Below, piece by piece: positions 53,660-63,687 of a stretch of 64,000 nt of DNA (position 1 is the first letter of the stretch; each line of letters begins with the position of its first letter). A program made the translations under genes and the position numbers. The notes under the pieces are model-generated. The model was given only the letters and a program-made list of their open reading frames with translations, did not search any database and was not told the DNA's origin. Origin of the DNA: Lodderomyces elongisporus (taxonomy: Eukaryota > Ascomycota > Pichiomycetes > Serinales > Debaryomycetaceae). The DNA is taken from positions 1,373,501 to 1,437,500 of the forward strand of contig NC_083673.1 of assembly GCF_030384665.1 (NCBI RefSeq). The letters are read 5' to 3'.

Positions 53660-55051
53660 ATGATGAAAGCTACAGACACATGTCCCATTTGTACCGATAG
53701 AGATTCGGAGAAGGTTCTTTGGATCCAATGTTCAGAATGCAAACAGTGGTTTCACACGCAATGCTTGAAGCTAAAAGAGTATGAAGTGCTGTCTATCGTA
53801 GCCTACCATTGTCGTGATTGCAGTCGACTAAAAGGGCCATCGATTTTGAAACGACAGTCCAAGAGAACAAGAGTTTCGGTCGACTATGTGGCACTCAATG
53901 AAGGTCAGACTATTGCGCTTGATAAAAAGAGCCATCACCACTTGCATAGTTTTTTGGAATTGAAAAGCGTGCCCAATATAGAGATAAGTTCCACACTAAC
54001 AAAGGGATTTGCATTGAAAATGGGAATGGAAAGACCGATTCTTATCCCAAAAGCTCAATTGGATATTGTTGGAATGAAACTTCCTTTGGATCGAAATAAA
54101 ATTACAATTGATTATATTACTGAATGCTGTGGTGCAAATACCCCTGTTGAGGTAATGGATGTGATTTCACAACAAGGAGTTTCTCCCTCTTGGAAGTTGG
54201 CCCAATGGCAGGAATATTTCAATACAGCGCAAGAATATCGAGACCGAATACGGAACGTGATATCGTTGGAGATTTCAAGTGTTCAAAACTTGGGCACGTC
54301 GTTTACTCGGCCCCAAATGGTGCGCGACTTGGATTTAGTGGACAAAGTATGGGACCCCAAGGATGAGCAAGAACGGAGCAAAGTGACCAAATATTGTTTA
54401 ATGTCGGTAAAGGATTGTTTTACTGATTTTCACATTGACTTTGGCGGTACATCAGTTTATTACTATGTTTTGAAAGGGTGCAAGACATTTCTTTTTTATC
54501 CTCCAACAGATGATAATCTTGCTCTTTACACTTTGTGGTGTATGGAACCAAAACAGAACATTATTTGGTTCCCAGAGTATAGCAAAGTTGTCAATAAACG
54601 AAAAGTTCATCCGCTAGGCGGTTTCAAAGTCACTTTGCAACCCGGTGACTTGTTCATTATCCCAAGCGGTTGGATTCATTGTGTTCATACCCCGCAAGAC
54701 TCGATAGTCTTTGGAGGCAATTTCCTCACACTAAGGGATATGAAAATGCAGCTCAAGATATATGATATTGAGCGTGTTACTAAAGTGCCCAATAAGTTTA
54801 GATTCCCCATGTTCAACAAAGTCATATGGTTGAGTGCATGGTACTATTCCCAGCACAAGGAAGAGATGCTCAAAGATGTTGCAGATGATAAGGTGCTTGC
54901 GATTGAAATAGTGGATCTATGGATCAAACATCTTAACGACCACTACAATTTGAGTTTGTCAAACCAAGTGGCGAAACGAAGCATTCCTGGTAGTATCAAA
55001 AAGCCATTGCTCTTTATAGAGGACTTGCGGAAATGGAAGGAAAGTATATAA
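53660..55051 (+). CDS. JHD1: JmjC histone H3K36 demethylase with PHD finger
   Basis: A 463-residue nuclear Fe(II)/2-oxoglutarate dioxygenase of the KDM2/Jhd1 family. A PHD finger occupies residues about 7-55 (CPICTDRDSEKVLWIQCSEC, then WFHTQCLKL and CRDC). The JmjC domain spans about 225-370, with metal ligands His258 and Asp260 in DFHIDFGGTSVYYYVLKG and His340 in IPSGWIHCVHTPQDS. The complete ligand set and GGNFLTL indicate an active enzyme. Jhd1 in Saccharomyces removes mono- and dimethyl marks from H3K36. The length is close to Saccharomyces Jhd1 (492). Two ATG codons stand in tandem at the start. Confidence 0.93.
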   Translation: MMKATDTCPICTDRDSEKVLWIQCSECKQWFHTQCLKLKEYEVLSIVAYHCRDCSRLKGPSILKRQSKRTRVSVDYVALNEGQTIALDKKSHHHLHSFLELKSVPNIEISSTLTKGFALKMGMERPILIPKAQLDIVGMKLPLDRNKITIDYITECCGANTPVEVMDVISQQGVSPSWKLAQWQEYFNTAQEYRDRIRNVISLEISSVQNLGTSFTRPQMVRDLDLVDKVWDPKDEQERSKVTKYCLMSVKDCFTDFHIDFGGTSVYYYVLKGCKTFLFYPPTDDNLALYTLWCMEPKQNIIWFPEYSKVVNKRKVHPLGGFKVTLQPGDLFIIPSGWIHCVHTPQDSIVFGGNFLTLRDMKMQLKIYDIERVTKVPNKFRFPMFNKVIWLSAWYYSQHKEEMLKDVADDKVLAIEIVDLWIKHLNDHYNLSLSNQVAKRSIPGSIKKPLLFIEDLRKWKESI

Positions 55052-55310
55052 ATAATAGTAATAATAATAATAATAATAATAATAGTAATAAAGATTAATT
55101 TTGTACAAAGAAGCATTACACAGCCAAAACCTCCAAAAAGGCCAAGATATTATACAAACTATGAATTAAAAGGTTTTATAGACAAATAAAACCAATGGGA
55201 AGTGGGAAGAGAGACTGACCACCTCCCTTCCCCGCTCCTCTTCGCCAATATAAATTTTTTAAAAAAAAAAGTATCACGAAATTAACAAAGAAAAATTGCT
55301 GTATCTTACT

Positions 55311-56751
55311 TTAAAGTTCCAATGGCTTACCTTTTTCTCTAGCAGCTTCACCATACTTTTTAATTCTAATGGCTTGCACTGCAATGAATCCCGAGGTATC
55401 TTCTGGTGAGAATCCAGTCAATTCATCCATAGAAGATTCTGTTTCGTCGTACAATTTTTCGGTTTCGGAAGATCTTCCCAAAATTGTCACCGATCCTTTG
55501 TAACAAGCAGCTCTGACGGTACCGTTAACGGTGTTTTGTGATGGTTGGATCATTGATCTAACGTATTCACCTTCTGGAGTAAAGTACATACCATTGTACA
55601 AGATCTTGGCCCATGTTGGAGTAACAAATTGGTCTCTAATGGCTCTAACTTCACGGTCCAAAGTCAAACCTTCCAAGTCAATGTGTGCAAGTCTCAAGAT
55701 GGTCAAACCTGGAGTTTCGTAACATCCTCTAGATTTGATACCGATAAATCTGTTTTCAACAATGTCGATTCTACCAACACCGTTTCTTCTAGCCAAGGCA
55801 TTTGCCTCGGTAAATAACTCGACAGGGTCGGTGATTGTCTTTTTCTGGTCATCCAAAATCAATTTGACTGGTAAACCTTTTTCAAACACAACAGAGAAAG
55901 ACTCTGGCTTGTCTGGAGCATCGGTTGGGTCAACAGTCAATTTCCACATATCCTTTGGTGGGGTGGTGTTTGGGTCTTCCAAGATACCTGCCTCAAACGA
56001 AATGTGTGCCAAGTTTTCGTCAGTGGACCATGGCTTGGCCTTGGTTTGTTCCACTGGAATGTTTTTGGAAGCTGCATAGTCCAAAAGATCTTTTCTTCCG
56101 GCAAATCTGTTGAAAAATTTAGGGTCTCTCCATGGGGCAATAACAACAACGTCTGGCTTTAAGGCGTAGAAACTCAATTCGAATCTGACTTGGTCATTAC
56201 CTTTACCGGTACAACCGTGACTCACAGCAAAACAGCCATTCTCCTCGGCAACTTTCATAAGTGCTTGTGCAATGACTGGTCTGGCCAAGGAAGTACCCAA
56301 AAGGTAGGTATTTTCGTAGATGGCATTTGTTTGAATGGCTGGGTAGCACACTTTTTCAACAAACTCTTTACGAACATCTGCCAAAATGAATTTTGAGCAT
56401 CCAATCGCAAGTGCCTTCTTTTCAGCCTTTTCGAAGTCTTCTTCTTGACCAATGTTGGCTAAGAACGCAATAACTTCGTAATCTTGCTCGATCAACCAAG
56501 CTGCAATGACGGATGTATCCAAACCACCTGAGTAACTAAGTAAAACTATATGGTTGTTGTTGGTGTTAGTACAATACATTCTTCTTTACTTTCCATTCTT
56601 TTGATGACGAATTTTCCAGATTATTAAAAACAATCTATTGCGTTACTCATAGTGGACAACTTTCTTTTGAGTTTCACTATAGTTCTCCAATTAAATGACG
56701 ATTCAAAAAAAAAAAATAAAAATAAAAAGACATACCTTTTCCTTTTGACAT
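55311..56751 (-). CDS. ARG1: argininosuccinate synthase, two exons
   Basis: This cytosolic enzyme joins citrulline and aspartate, using ATP, in arginine biosynthesis. Exon 1 is 56736-56751 (ATG TCA AAA GGA AAA G) and exon 2 is 55311-56545. They join to MSKGKVLLSYSGGLDTS, exactly the family N-terminus with the ATP-binding SGGLDTS loop. The uninterrupted frame from 56579 instead starts MYCTNTNNNH, which is intron sequence. The protein is 416 residues (420 in Saccharomyces). Other motifs are YLLGTSLARPVIA, HGCTGKGNDQVRFE, PWRDPKFFNRFAGR and a long conserved C-terminus. Two Gcn4-type TGAGTCA sites lie upstream, fitting amino-acid control. Confidence 0.97.
56546..56735 (-). other. spliceosomal intron of ARG1
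   Basis: The 190-nt intron begins GTATGT at 56735. A perfect TACTAAC branch point is about 25 nt before its 3' end, which reads CATATAG at 56546. Removing it joins codon 6 (G|TT, valine) in frame. It contains in-frame stops, so unspliced RNA cannot make the enzyme from the first ATG. Confidence 0.95.
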
Positions 56752-56861
56752 TGTAATTGATTATTTGTATGTGAATATTAATGAATGATAATTTTCTTAA
56801 GAACAAAAACTAAGAAGAGAAAGAGAAAAAGAAAGGAGAATTGGAAAAATTTCAACAAAAT

Positions 56862-56868
56862 TGAGTCA
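56862..56868. promoter_or_regulatory. Gcn4-type site TGAGTCA, proximal to ARG1
   Basis: An exact TGAGTCA, about 111 bp upstream of the ARG1 start codon. This is the consensus for Gcn4, the general amino-acid-control activator of arginine genes. The motif is seen and its use is inferred. Confidence 0.7.
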
Positions 56869-57126
56869 AAAGGACGGTATTTATGTGAATTGGGCTGGGG
56901 GGAGAGAGGAAACGGAAAGAGTTGAGGACAAGTGCACGACTTGTGTGAAAATTTTTTGATTTGTACCAGATAACCTTACGGCGGCTAAAGAAAAATAAAA
57001 ATTAACAATAAAAAGAATAAAGCAAAAGGTAAGGAATGTTTATACTGGATATCCGTTTTCCAGCCCTTTGTGTAAGGCTATTTGAAACTAAATTTGTCTA
57101 GAGGAAGCGAATAAAGAAAGAAATAT

Positions 57127-57133
57127 TGAGTCA
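57127..57133. promoter_or_regulatory. Gcn4-type site TGAGTCA, distal to ARG1
   Basis: A second exact TGAGTCA about 376 bp upstream of the ARG1 start. Confidence 0.6.
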
Positions 57134-58290
57134 TAGCAGATACTTAACTAGGTATATCCATATATATCCATATATTTTAAATATATATACGCAATAATGT
57201 GGCTAGGAAAATACTCAAGCGTTACAAATTCAATATAGCTAAACTCATCACACAGACCACAAGTGTGTTCCTGACCAAGCTGAAATAAATTTGGCGTCGA
57301 AGGTCGGGTCAACGAAGTCGCAATATGTGAACGAATTTATTAAAAAAATTAAAAAAAAGAAAAAAAAAAGAGAATTAGATTAGCCATCGCGGTTAGCATG
57401 AGAGAATTGCCGAATTAGTCATAACTACTGTGCTCCTTTATTTTCGCCTTACTAATAAATACGTACAATACTACCACATTACTCACGTTGCACATCATTA
57501 ACAAGTAACAAATGACACTTTACCTGAGTCCGTCGCTAGATAATTTTAAAATGGAGGTACAGTTTTTGTAAAACAATTTGTACGAAAATCCTTTTCTTTT
57601 TTGTCTTTTGCTTGTGCTTTAGATGCTGCGAGAGTGCCATTCAATAGGTTTGCTAAACTACAATAGCGATCTTTGTACACTAGCTCTGGTTGAAGAAGAA
57701 AAGAAAAGAAAAATTAGAGAAAAGAACAAAAAGGAACAAAAAGGAACAAAAAAGAAAAAAAGAAAACATTGACTTCTACATCAGTTATATTTGACACTAT
57801 GCTTTATTCATTCATCTTTCATAGAGTTGAGTTGTTTTGTTGTTTCTGTTGTTGTAGTTGTTGTTTTTGATACTCTACAACACTGTTGGTGAAAGAAAAA
57901 TATTCAAAATTACAATGCAAATTATTTCATTGTAGAGTTCCTTATTTGCCCCACAAGTATACTACTTTAGTTTCCATCATGCATATAAGGTTATGGAAAA
58001 ATATGGTCCTTGTCTATTTACATTATATGTACATGTTACTAGACATTACAACCCTGAACTCTATTAGTAACTGGAAATCAGAATTTTGTCAACACATTTG
58101 TATTTTTGTCAAAGCATTTGGTAGCACCTATTTGTTTAAAAGTAAATGAGTGGTAGCGACATTGCCAATATTATTCAATTAAATTTCTCAATAAATATTT
58201 CACTGTCATTTTTTTTCTTTGTTATTTTCAATTTTTTTTTTTGCTTCGTTTTCGCACTAAAATTGAAGTAAAAAAATTGATAGTGACCCA

Positions 58291-58390
58291 GGTCAAGGGT
58301 CAAGGAGTCAAGAGTCAAGAGTCAGGAAAACAAGGAGTCAAGAGTCAAAAGGCAAGAGTCAAAAGGCAAGAGTCAAGAGGCAAGAGTCAT
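58291..58390. repeat. GAGTCA array, 8 copies in about 100 bp
   Basis: GAGTCA occurs at 58305, 58312, 58319, 58335, 58342, 58356, 58370 and 58384, separated by A/G-rich heptamer-like spacers (AAGAGTCA, AAAAGGCA). It lies 595 bp before the Vhr1-family start codon. The opposite strand reads TGACTC, a core shared by Gcn4-type sites and half of the Vhr1 element. Confidence 0.85.
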
Positions 58391-58984
58391 GTCTTCTCGG
58401 AGTTGAAACCAACTTAAGCTGCTACTTATTACCCAACAAACTTATCGCACAGAACTACCAATCTATTCAAGTGAAATCTATTTCCTGAAAATTTTTAAAA
58501 GACAGCATAGAGACCAAAACAAATCTTACTTTATCTTTCTATCTCTAGAACAGTTCACAACATCTTTCAATAATGATTCTTCAATTCTGTTTTCATGATG
58601 ATTCATATTCGGCTACAAATCTCTTTTTTTACTTTTCTTTTGTTGGGGCACACTCAGAAGACAACCATACATCAATAACAAATATTTCCATACTATGAGT
58701 CTTTTCTTTTTTTCTTTTTTTCTTTTTTTCTTTTTTTTTTTTCTATTTTTTTTTGGGTACTCTCGCTCGCTTTCTCGTTTTCCAAAATTTGAGTCGAAAC
58801 AGATTGATTCAGAGTCATTGTCGGAGTCATACCGAATCAAAGGTCTATCCATTTCGTTTGATCCAAATTTTCCCATCTTCTGTTTTTTTTTTTATTTTTT
58901 TTTGCAACTCCTCCATTTACCTTTTAAATTTTACAAAATAAACTAATTGGAAAGAAATATCATCTTTTTTTTTAGCCACAAGTG

Positions 58985-60946
58985 ATGCATGGAGCCTATC
59001 AATCCATAAATGCTATACCGACACAACAATTTAACAACTACCAGATCAACAGTAGTAATGGTAGTGGCAGTAGCAACAGCAATAGCAATAGCAACGACAC
59101 CGTCGCCAGCAATATTTATCAGCAAAAACATGCACAGGAAAAGACGACTAAGCTGGGTGTGACTCAGGCTATACGTGATAAATTAAACTTTTACGATGAT
59201 AGGCTATGGAAAAGGTTTAGTGCAAGAAGACTAGAACTCATCGATACGCTAGACTTGAGTTCGCGGAAAGCAAGTGAGCAAGAGCGGGATATTCGAAGAG
59301 TTGCCGAGACTTTGCGAATAGAGTTTCTGTATGGCCCGGCTTATGTCGATGATTTTGATAAACTAGTGCGAGCGGCAGTACAGAGTGTTCGAAGGAATCG
59401 GAAACGAAGTCATAAGAAAGTAGATGGAAGTGGAGGTGGAAGTGGAAGTAGCTCTCCAATTGTGAGTGATGGCACTACAAATGGCGGCGGAAAGCATAAT
59501 GGAAATGTACAGAAGAAGGCCAAACTTGGCAAAGAAAGTAATAACAATAGTGCATCTCAAGAGAGCAAGTTTTTGTCAGAGATTGTACAGAATGAAGAAG
59601 ATGTGTACGATGTTAACTATGATAGGTCGAAGCGATATACGCCAAATGATGGTGCCAAGCTCACGATTGATATTTTGACAAAGCCAACGTTACCGCCGTT
59701 ATCCAACCTCATGTTGCGAAAGGATGACGTGACAGATGCCGCCAAGATGAGTATAATGAACAAGATTGAGAGATCCAAGACATGCAATGATACTTTAACC
59801 GACCGTCGGACGCATAGTCTTCAGATTTTGGGTAAGCTGATTATGGCGGCGTGCATTGCATACGTGTTTGAAATATCGTTTGAAAACATTAATGAGCAGT
59901 CGTTGGAGTATTTGAGGAACAAGTTTTCGCAAGAAAAAACGTTGGCAAAGTTTTTTAGAGAACTCGATCCTAAAATGGCACATGTGATTCATGATGAAGT
60001 TGCAGTTATTTCATTGTATACACTATTGGGTGGTATTGTGAAGGATTTTGGATTTGATGAAGTGATCAAGCCATTGGCGGAGATTTTGCATACTTCAATA
60101 GTGCGAGAATATCCATTATTGAGCAAGCATTCTAGTCTGGCTCTCAATGTCGTGCGTGAAAGTGCTTCGTCGTTGAGTGATTTAGCTGAGGTTGCTACTA
60201 AGCTCCAAACTTCTTGTGAAGTGGGCAGTGTCTCGAGATCAATGAATAATTCAGTTAATAACTCTATGTGTTCTGTGCACGAGGATTCACAGAAACATGC
60301 ATATAATATACAGACACGGACACCAACCCCTACTCCGCCATTGACATCTACAAGATCATCAAGTACAATAGCACTATCGGATCTTCACGAGCAGCAGCAG
60401 CATAAAAAGCAAGTGATTGTAAGGTTTTTAAATCGGTGTTTGGAGTTTCTCTACCCGGCTATTAACTCGGCCACGCCTAGGCTCCATGAGCTTGTTGAGA
60501 ATATCAAGGCAGCCTTGAAGTTGAATGATGTTGTGTTAGATGTGCGGCACAAAGATAAGCTCATACAAACAGACATGGAGTTGGAAAGAGCGTTTCGGGG
60601 CGATGGGCATGTGGTGGAGTTGTTTGTTACTACACGCATCTCGGTGCCTATTCAATTCTTTTCCGGACACGCAACGAACAATCACCGTACAATCTCAGGT
60701 CTAAACAGAGGTGCTGGTGGCCATAGTAGCAGTAGTACTAGTACTACTACTACTACTACTACTAGTAGTGGTAGTACCTTTCCCTTGAATCATCTGCAAA
60801 GAGTAATATTGCCACCTCCGGTGGTTGATGGTAGTTTTGAAGGAGCTGTTCCTGCACCGATAACGAGGTACAATTTTATGCAACTTACCGATTCGCTGCC
60901 AAGTAACCATGCACATACCATTCCCAAGTTTGAGCCCTTGCTATAA
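58985..60946 (+). CDS. Vhr1-family transcription factor
   Basis: A 653-residue nuclear protein. Residues about 55-150 match the Vhr1/Vhr2 DNA-binding domain: VTQAIRDKLNFYDDRLWKRF, SARRLELIDTLDLSSRKASE and FDKLVRAAVQSVRRNRKRS, ending in a basic cluster. A second conserved block is at about 255-400 (ILGKLIMAACIAYVFE onward), and a Thr/Ser-rich C-terminus follows. In Saccharomyces Vhr1 activates the biotin transporter genes VHT1 and BIO5 when biotin is low. The next gene is ACC1, whose product carries biotin, which is suggestive. The open frame includes a GTG one codon upstream, and the first ATG at 58985 is taken as the start. Confidence 0.8.
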   Translation: MHGAYQSINAIPTQQFNNYQINSSNGSGSSNSNSNSNDTVASNIYQQKHAQEKTTKLGVTQAIRDKLNFYDDRLWKRFSARRLELIDTLDLSSRKASEQERDIRRVAETLRIEFLYGPAYVDDFDKLVRAAVQSVRRNRKRSHKKVDGSGGGSGSSSPIVSDGTTNGGGKHNGNVQKKAKLGKESNNNSASQESKFLSEIVQNEEDVYDVNYDRSKRYTPNDGAKLTIDILTKPTLPPLSNLMLRKDDVTDAAKMSIMNKIERSKTCNDTLTDRRTHSLQILGKLIMAACIAYVFEISFENINEQSLEYLRNKFSQEKTLAKFFRELDPKMAHVIHDEVAVISLYTLLGGIVKDFGFDEVIKPLAEILHTSIVREYPLLSKHSSLALNVVRESASSLSDLAEVATKLQTSCEVGSVSRSMNNSVNNSMCSVHEDSQKHAYNIQTRTPTPTPPLTSTRSSSTIALSDLHEQQQHKKQVIVRFLNRCLEFLYPAINSATPRLHELVENIKAALKLNDVVLDVRHKDKLIQTDMELERAFRGDGHVVELFVTTRISVPIQFFSGHATNNHRTISGLNRGAGGHSSSSTSTTTTTTTSSGSTFPLNHLQRVILPPPVVDGSFEGAVPAPITRYNFMQLTDSLPSNHAHTIPKFEPLL

Positions 60947-63640
60947 ATAGAGTCTAGTGAGAAAGAGTGAGAATTGGTGTATAGATACGAACATAGGAGG
61001 TGAGGTAGCTCAATGATTTAAAAGATATAGAGGCTTTTAGCGGATATCTAAAGAGAAAGAGGATGATTGTGCTTGTGTCTAGGGCAATTCATACACCTTT
61101 GTCCCTAGACTTTTTTTTTCCCTTCTTTCTCTTTTCTTTTAATTCCTTCTTTCTCTTTCTTTTTTTTTCTCTTGTTCTACTTTAGTTTTATCTGTCTATA
61201 TTCTAAACCATACTGATGCAATCATGAAAGGGGAATGGGGTTGTTGAGATTTCTTGAGCCATGATTTATGATAGCCGCCTTGCCAATGGATTTTTGCAGT
61301 ATAAGAAAGATTTCAAATGTTTGGTGGAATTGATTATATAAGCACAGGGTACCCAACACAGATGGTTGCGCGCACAACAAAATTTTTTTATTTTTTATTT
61401 TTTATTTTTTGTTTTTTATTTTTCATTTTTCATTTCATTCTCAAAATCTCTTTCTAATTCTCTAACTCCATTTTGCACACATGCACATAGATAAGCTATT
61501 TTCATGTTGATATGCTAGATAAATGATGAATAAGAAGAAGATGAAGAAGGAGGATGTAGATTAGAAAATGGTAGTTAGTTAGTTGTGGGTTTTTACATTC
61601 TAGTAGTCTATTCAACAGAGGTTGAGGTCAAAGTCCTTGATATAAAAAATTTTTCTTTCTTCTTAATGGGTAGTTAGGTAAAATTGTCCCACAATATTCT
61701 TTATCTGGCAAATACAAAGCCCACGACCATGATAAAAAAAAGGAAAAACATCCTTTGGCCCAGTAGAAGGAATGCAAATGCAGAGGTGGTGACGACAACA
61801 ATGACCTCATCTACTACTATAACCAACACTTTTGACATTAAATAAGTTGGTGGCCAAGTAGGAGTACTTGTGCTCGGAGTTTGGGAATGAGAAAAACCTG
61901 AGCCAAAAAAAAAAACAACCAAAAAAGCCAAAAAAGCCAAAAAAAAAAAAATTTGTTCTGCATGCAGGAACTTTTCATCAACTCAACATTTTCAAGGAAG
62001 GAGCGCGAACTTTTGGCACAGGGGAAAACCCAGATAACGAGACAGAAGATTACAAGATACCTTAGAGAAAGGTAGGACAACGGGCAAAAAAAAAACAACA
62101 ACTTGAGAACAACGTTTACTTGTAAGAACGTAGTGAATCATATCATATTGAGGGATATACATGATAAGATCCAGACATTTTACACCCTTCATTTTCCTTT
62201 TTTTCTTTTTTTTTTTTTTCTTTCTCCCTTTTTTTTTTTGTTCTTTGCTCTAAATAATGCTGTGCTAATTTTCGTTGGCGACATGCCTCCTCGGGACATC
62301 GAGCTGCAAGAATTTTTTGTTTTTTGTTCAAAGGTTACACAAAGATGCTCGGAGTTTTTTCTTTTGTTACTGGTTTACTTGTACACCTGTACACTTGTAC
62401 ACTGGCACACTGGCAACACACACATACTGGCAACACACATATTTGTATACGTTAGAGCAGAAATAAAAAAATAAAAAATAAAAGATAAAATAAAGAAATA
62501 TAATGGAGGGTAATTGTGGCAGACGCATGCAACTAACGATCCGTCCATCCAACCAACCAAAAAAAAATTTACATTACCACATTCACTAGCAATGTGTATC
62601 TACTAAACAGATATTTACAACATTTATTTAGTTCTCCTTGCCAGTAGCATATAATAATATATATATACATATATATATATAAACTCACCGAGAGACTCAT
62701 TTGAAAAAACCAGAGATACACTTTTTGAATTTTCCTACAAGTTTCATCTCTTGAGTTCATCCAGTATACTTGAGAAACTACTTATAATACAATAGTTCAT
62801 ACCCCTCTTCTTATCCCCAACCCTCCCCCTGTCTCAGATTGAGTATAACCTATTTATTTTTTTCTTTCCTTTTTGTTCAAGTATCACTAGGAATAGAACC
62901 AACTACTCACCACCACATAACTCCAATTGAATCTATATACAAGTGGAGAACATAGAAATTAAAAAATATCTACTCGTTTGTTTAGTTTCACATATATACA
63001 GGTATGTCTACAACCTTTTCAATATACTCCAGAGCAGACAATTGCATGAACAGCAACGAAGAGGATAAAAAAATGCAAAATACAAATTACAAAATAAAAT
63101 TAAGAGATGAGAAGGAAACAATAATTGAGGGATAGGGGAAGAGTAAAAAAAGACCTTGTCTAGTCGGGAATAAGCCAAACTGACTATCAAAATCAATAGT
63201 CAGAATGGTTAATTACCGACTACTTTTTCCAATATTTCTTCAACTGATTTCTTCAACATCGTTTCAGAGCCAATGTTGGCGCTGGTTGGTGCTAAGGCGA
63301 GGATCTTCCATCCTGCATAGTGCGGGACTTCTCGTGTTGTTAGTGTAAACACTACCGCGACCCAATATATTATTTCCTTTTATTTTTATTCTTATTTTCT
63401 TTTATTTTTATTTTTTTATTTTTCAATTTTTATTTTTTGTTGGGGTCAGTGCGAGGAATGGAAGATAATACCCGCCGTAAGCGCGGGAGCAGTAGGCGAA
63501 GAGATCTCATCAACCAGTGGAACTAATTGGGGGTTTTGTTTTATTTATTTTTTCTTTTGTTGTGCACTACATCTATTTACAACTTTCATTCCAAAATATA
63601 TTAACTCCGCTGCTTCTTGTCAGCTCATTAAAGCTCTTAC
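60947..63640. other. 2.7-kb region upstream of ACC1
   Basis: It contains T-rich tracts, GTACAC and CTGGCAACACACA direct repeats near 62380-62440, AT repeats near 62657-62680, a GTATGT splice-donor motif at 63002 and two GC-rich patches at 63260-63365 and 63440-63530. A 45-codon hydrophobic minus-strand frame ends at 61701. See findings for the possible intron, RNA and antisense exons. Confidence 0.5.
62380..62440. repeat. short direct repeats GTACAC and CTGGCAACACACA
   Basis: TTGTACAC/CTGTACAC recurs three times in about 25 bp and is followed by two copies of CTGGCAACACACA. No function is known. Confidence 0.75.
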
Positions 63641-63687
63641 ATGCGATTCCTATGGTTAACAAGAAGGTATACTAACAAGTCATTTAG
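63002..63687 (+). other. candidate alternative intron in the ACC1 5' region
   Basis: AG|GTATGT at 63002 matches the yeast 5' splice consensus. An exact TACTAAC at 63670-63676 is followed by ATTTAG ending at 63687. Splicing would remove 686 nt, including the ATG at 63641, and leave the ATG at 63875 as the first one. The motifs are exact, but that they are used is inferred. Confidence 0.6.

Larger units (their letters stand above)
56752..58984. other. divergent intergenic region, ARG1 / VHR1-like gene
   Basis: A 2.2-kb region. Besides the Gcn4-type sites and a GAGTCA array near 58291-58390 it holds AT-rich tracts, GGAACAAAAA repeats near 57727-57755 and CTTTTTTT runs before the right-hand gene. 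The frame at 57886-58149 is not convincing. Confidence 0.55.

Noticed and set aside
55311..56579. Unspliced ARG1 starting MYCTNTNNNH
   Set aside because: These codons contain the branch point and the end of the intron. The spliced model restores the conserved N-terminus.
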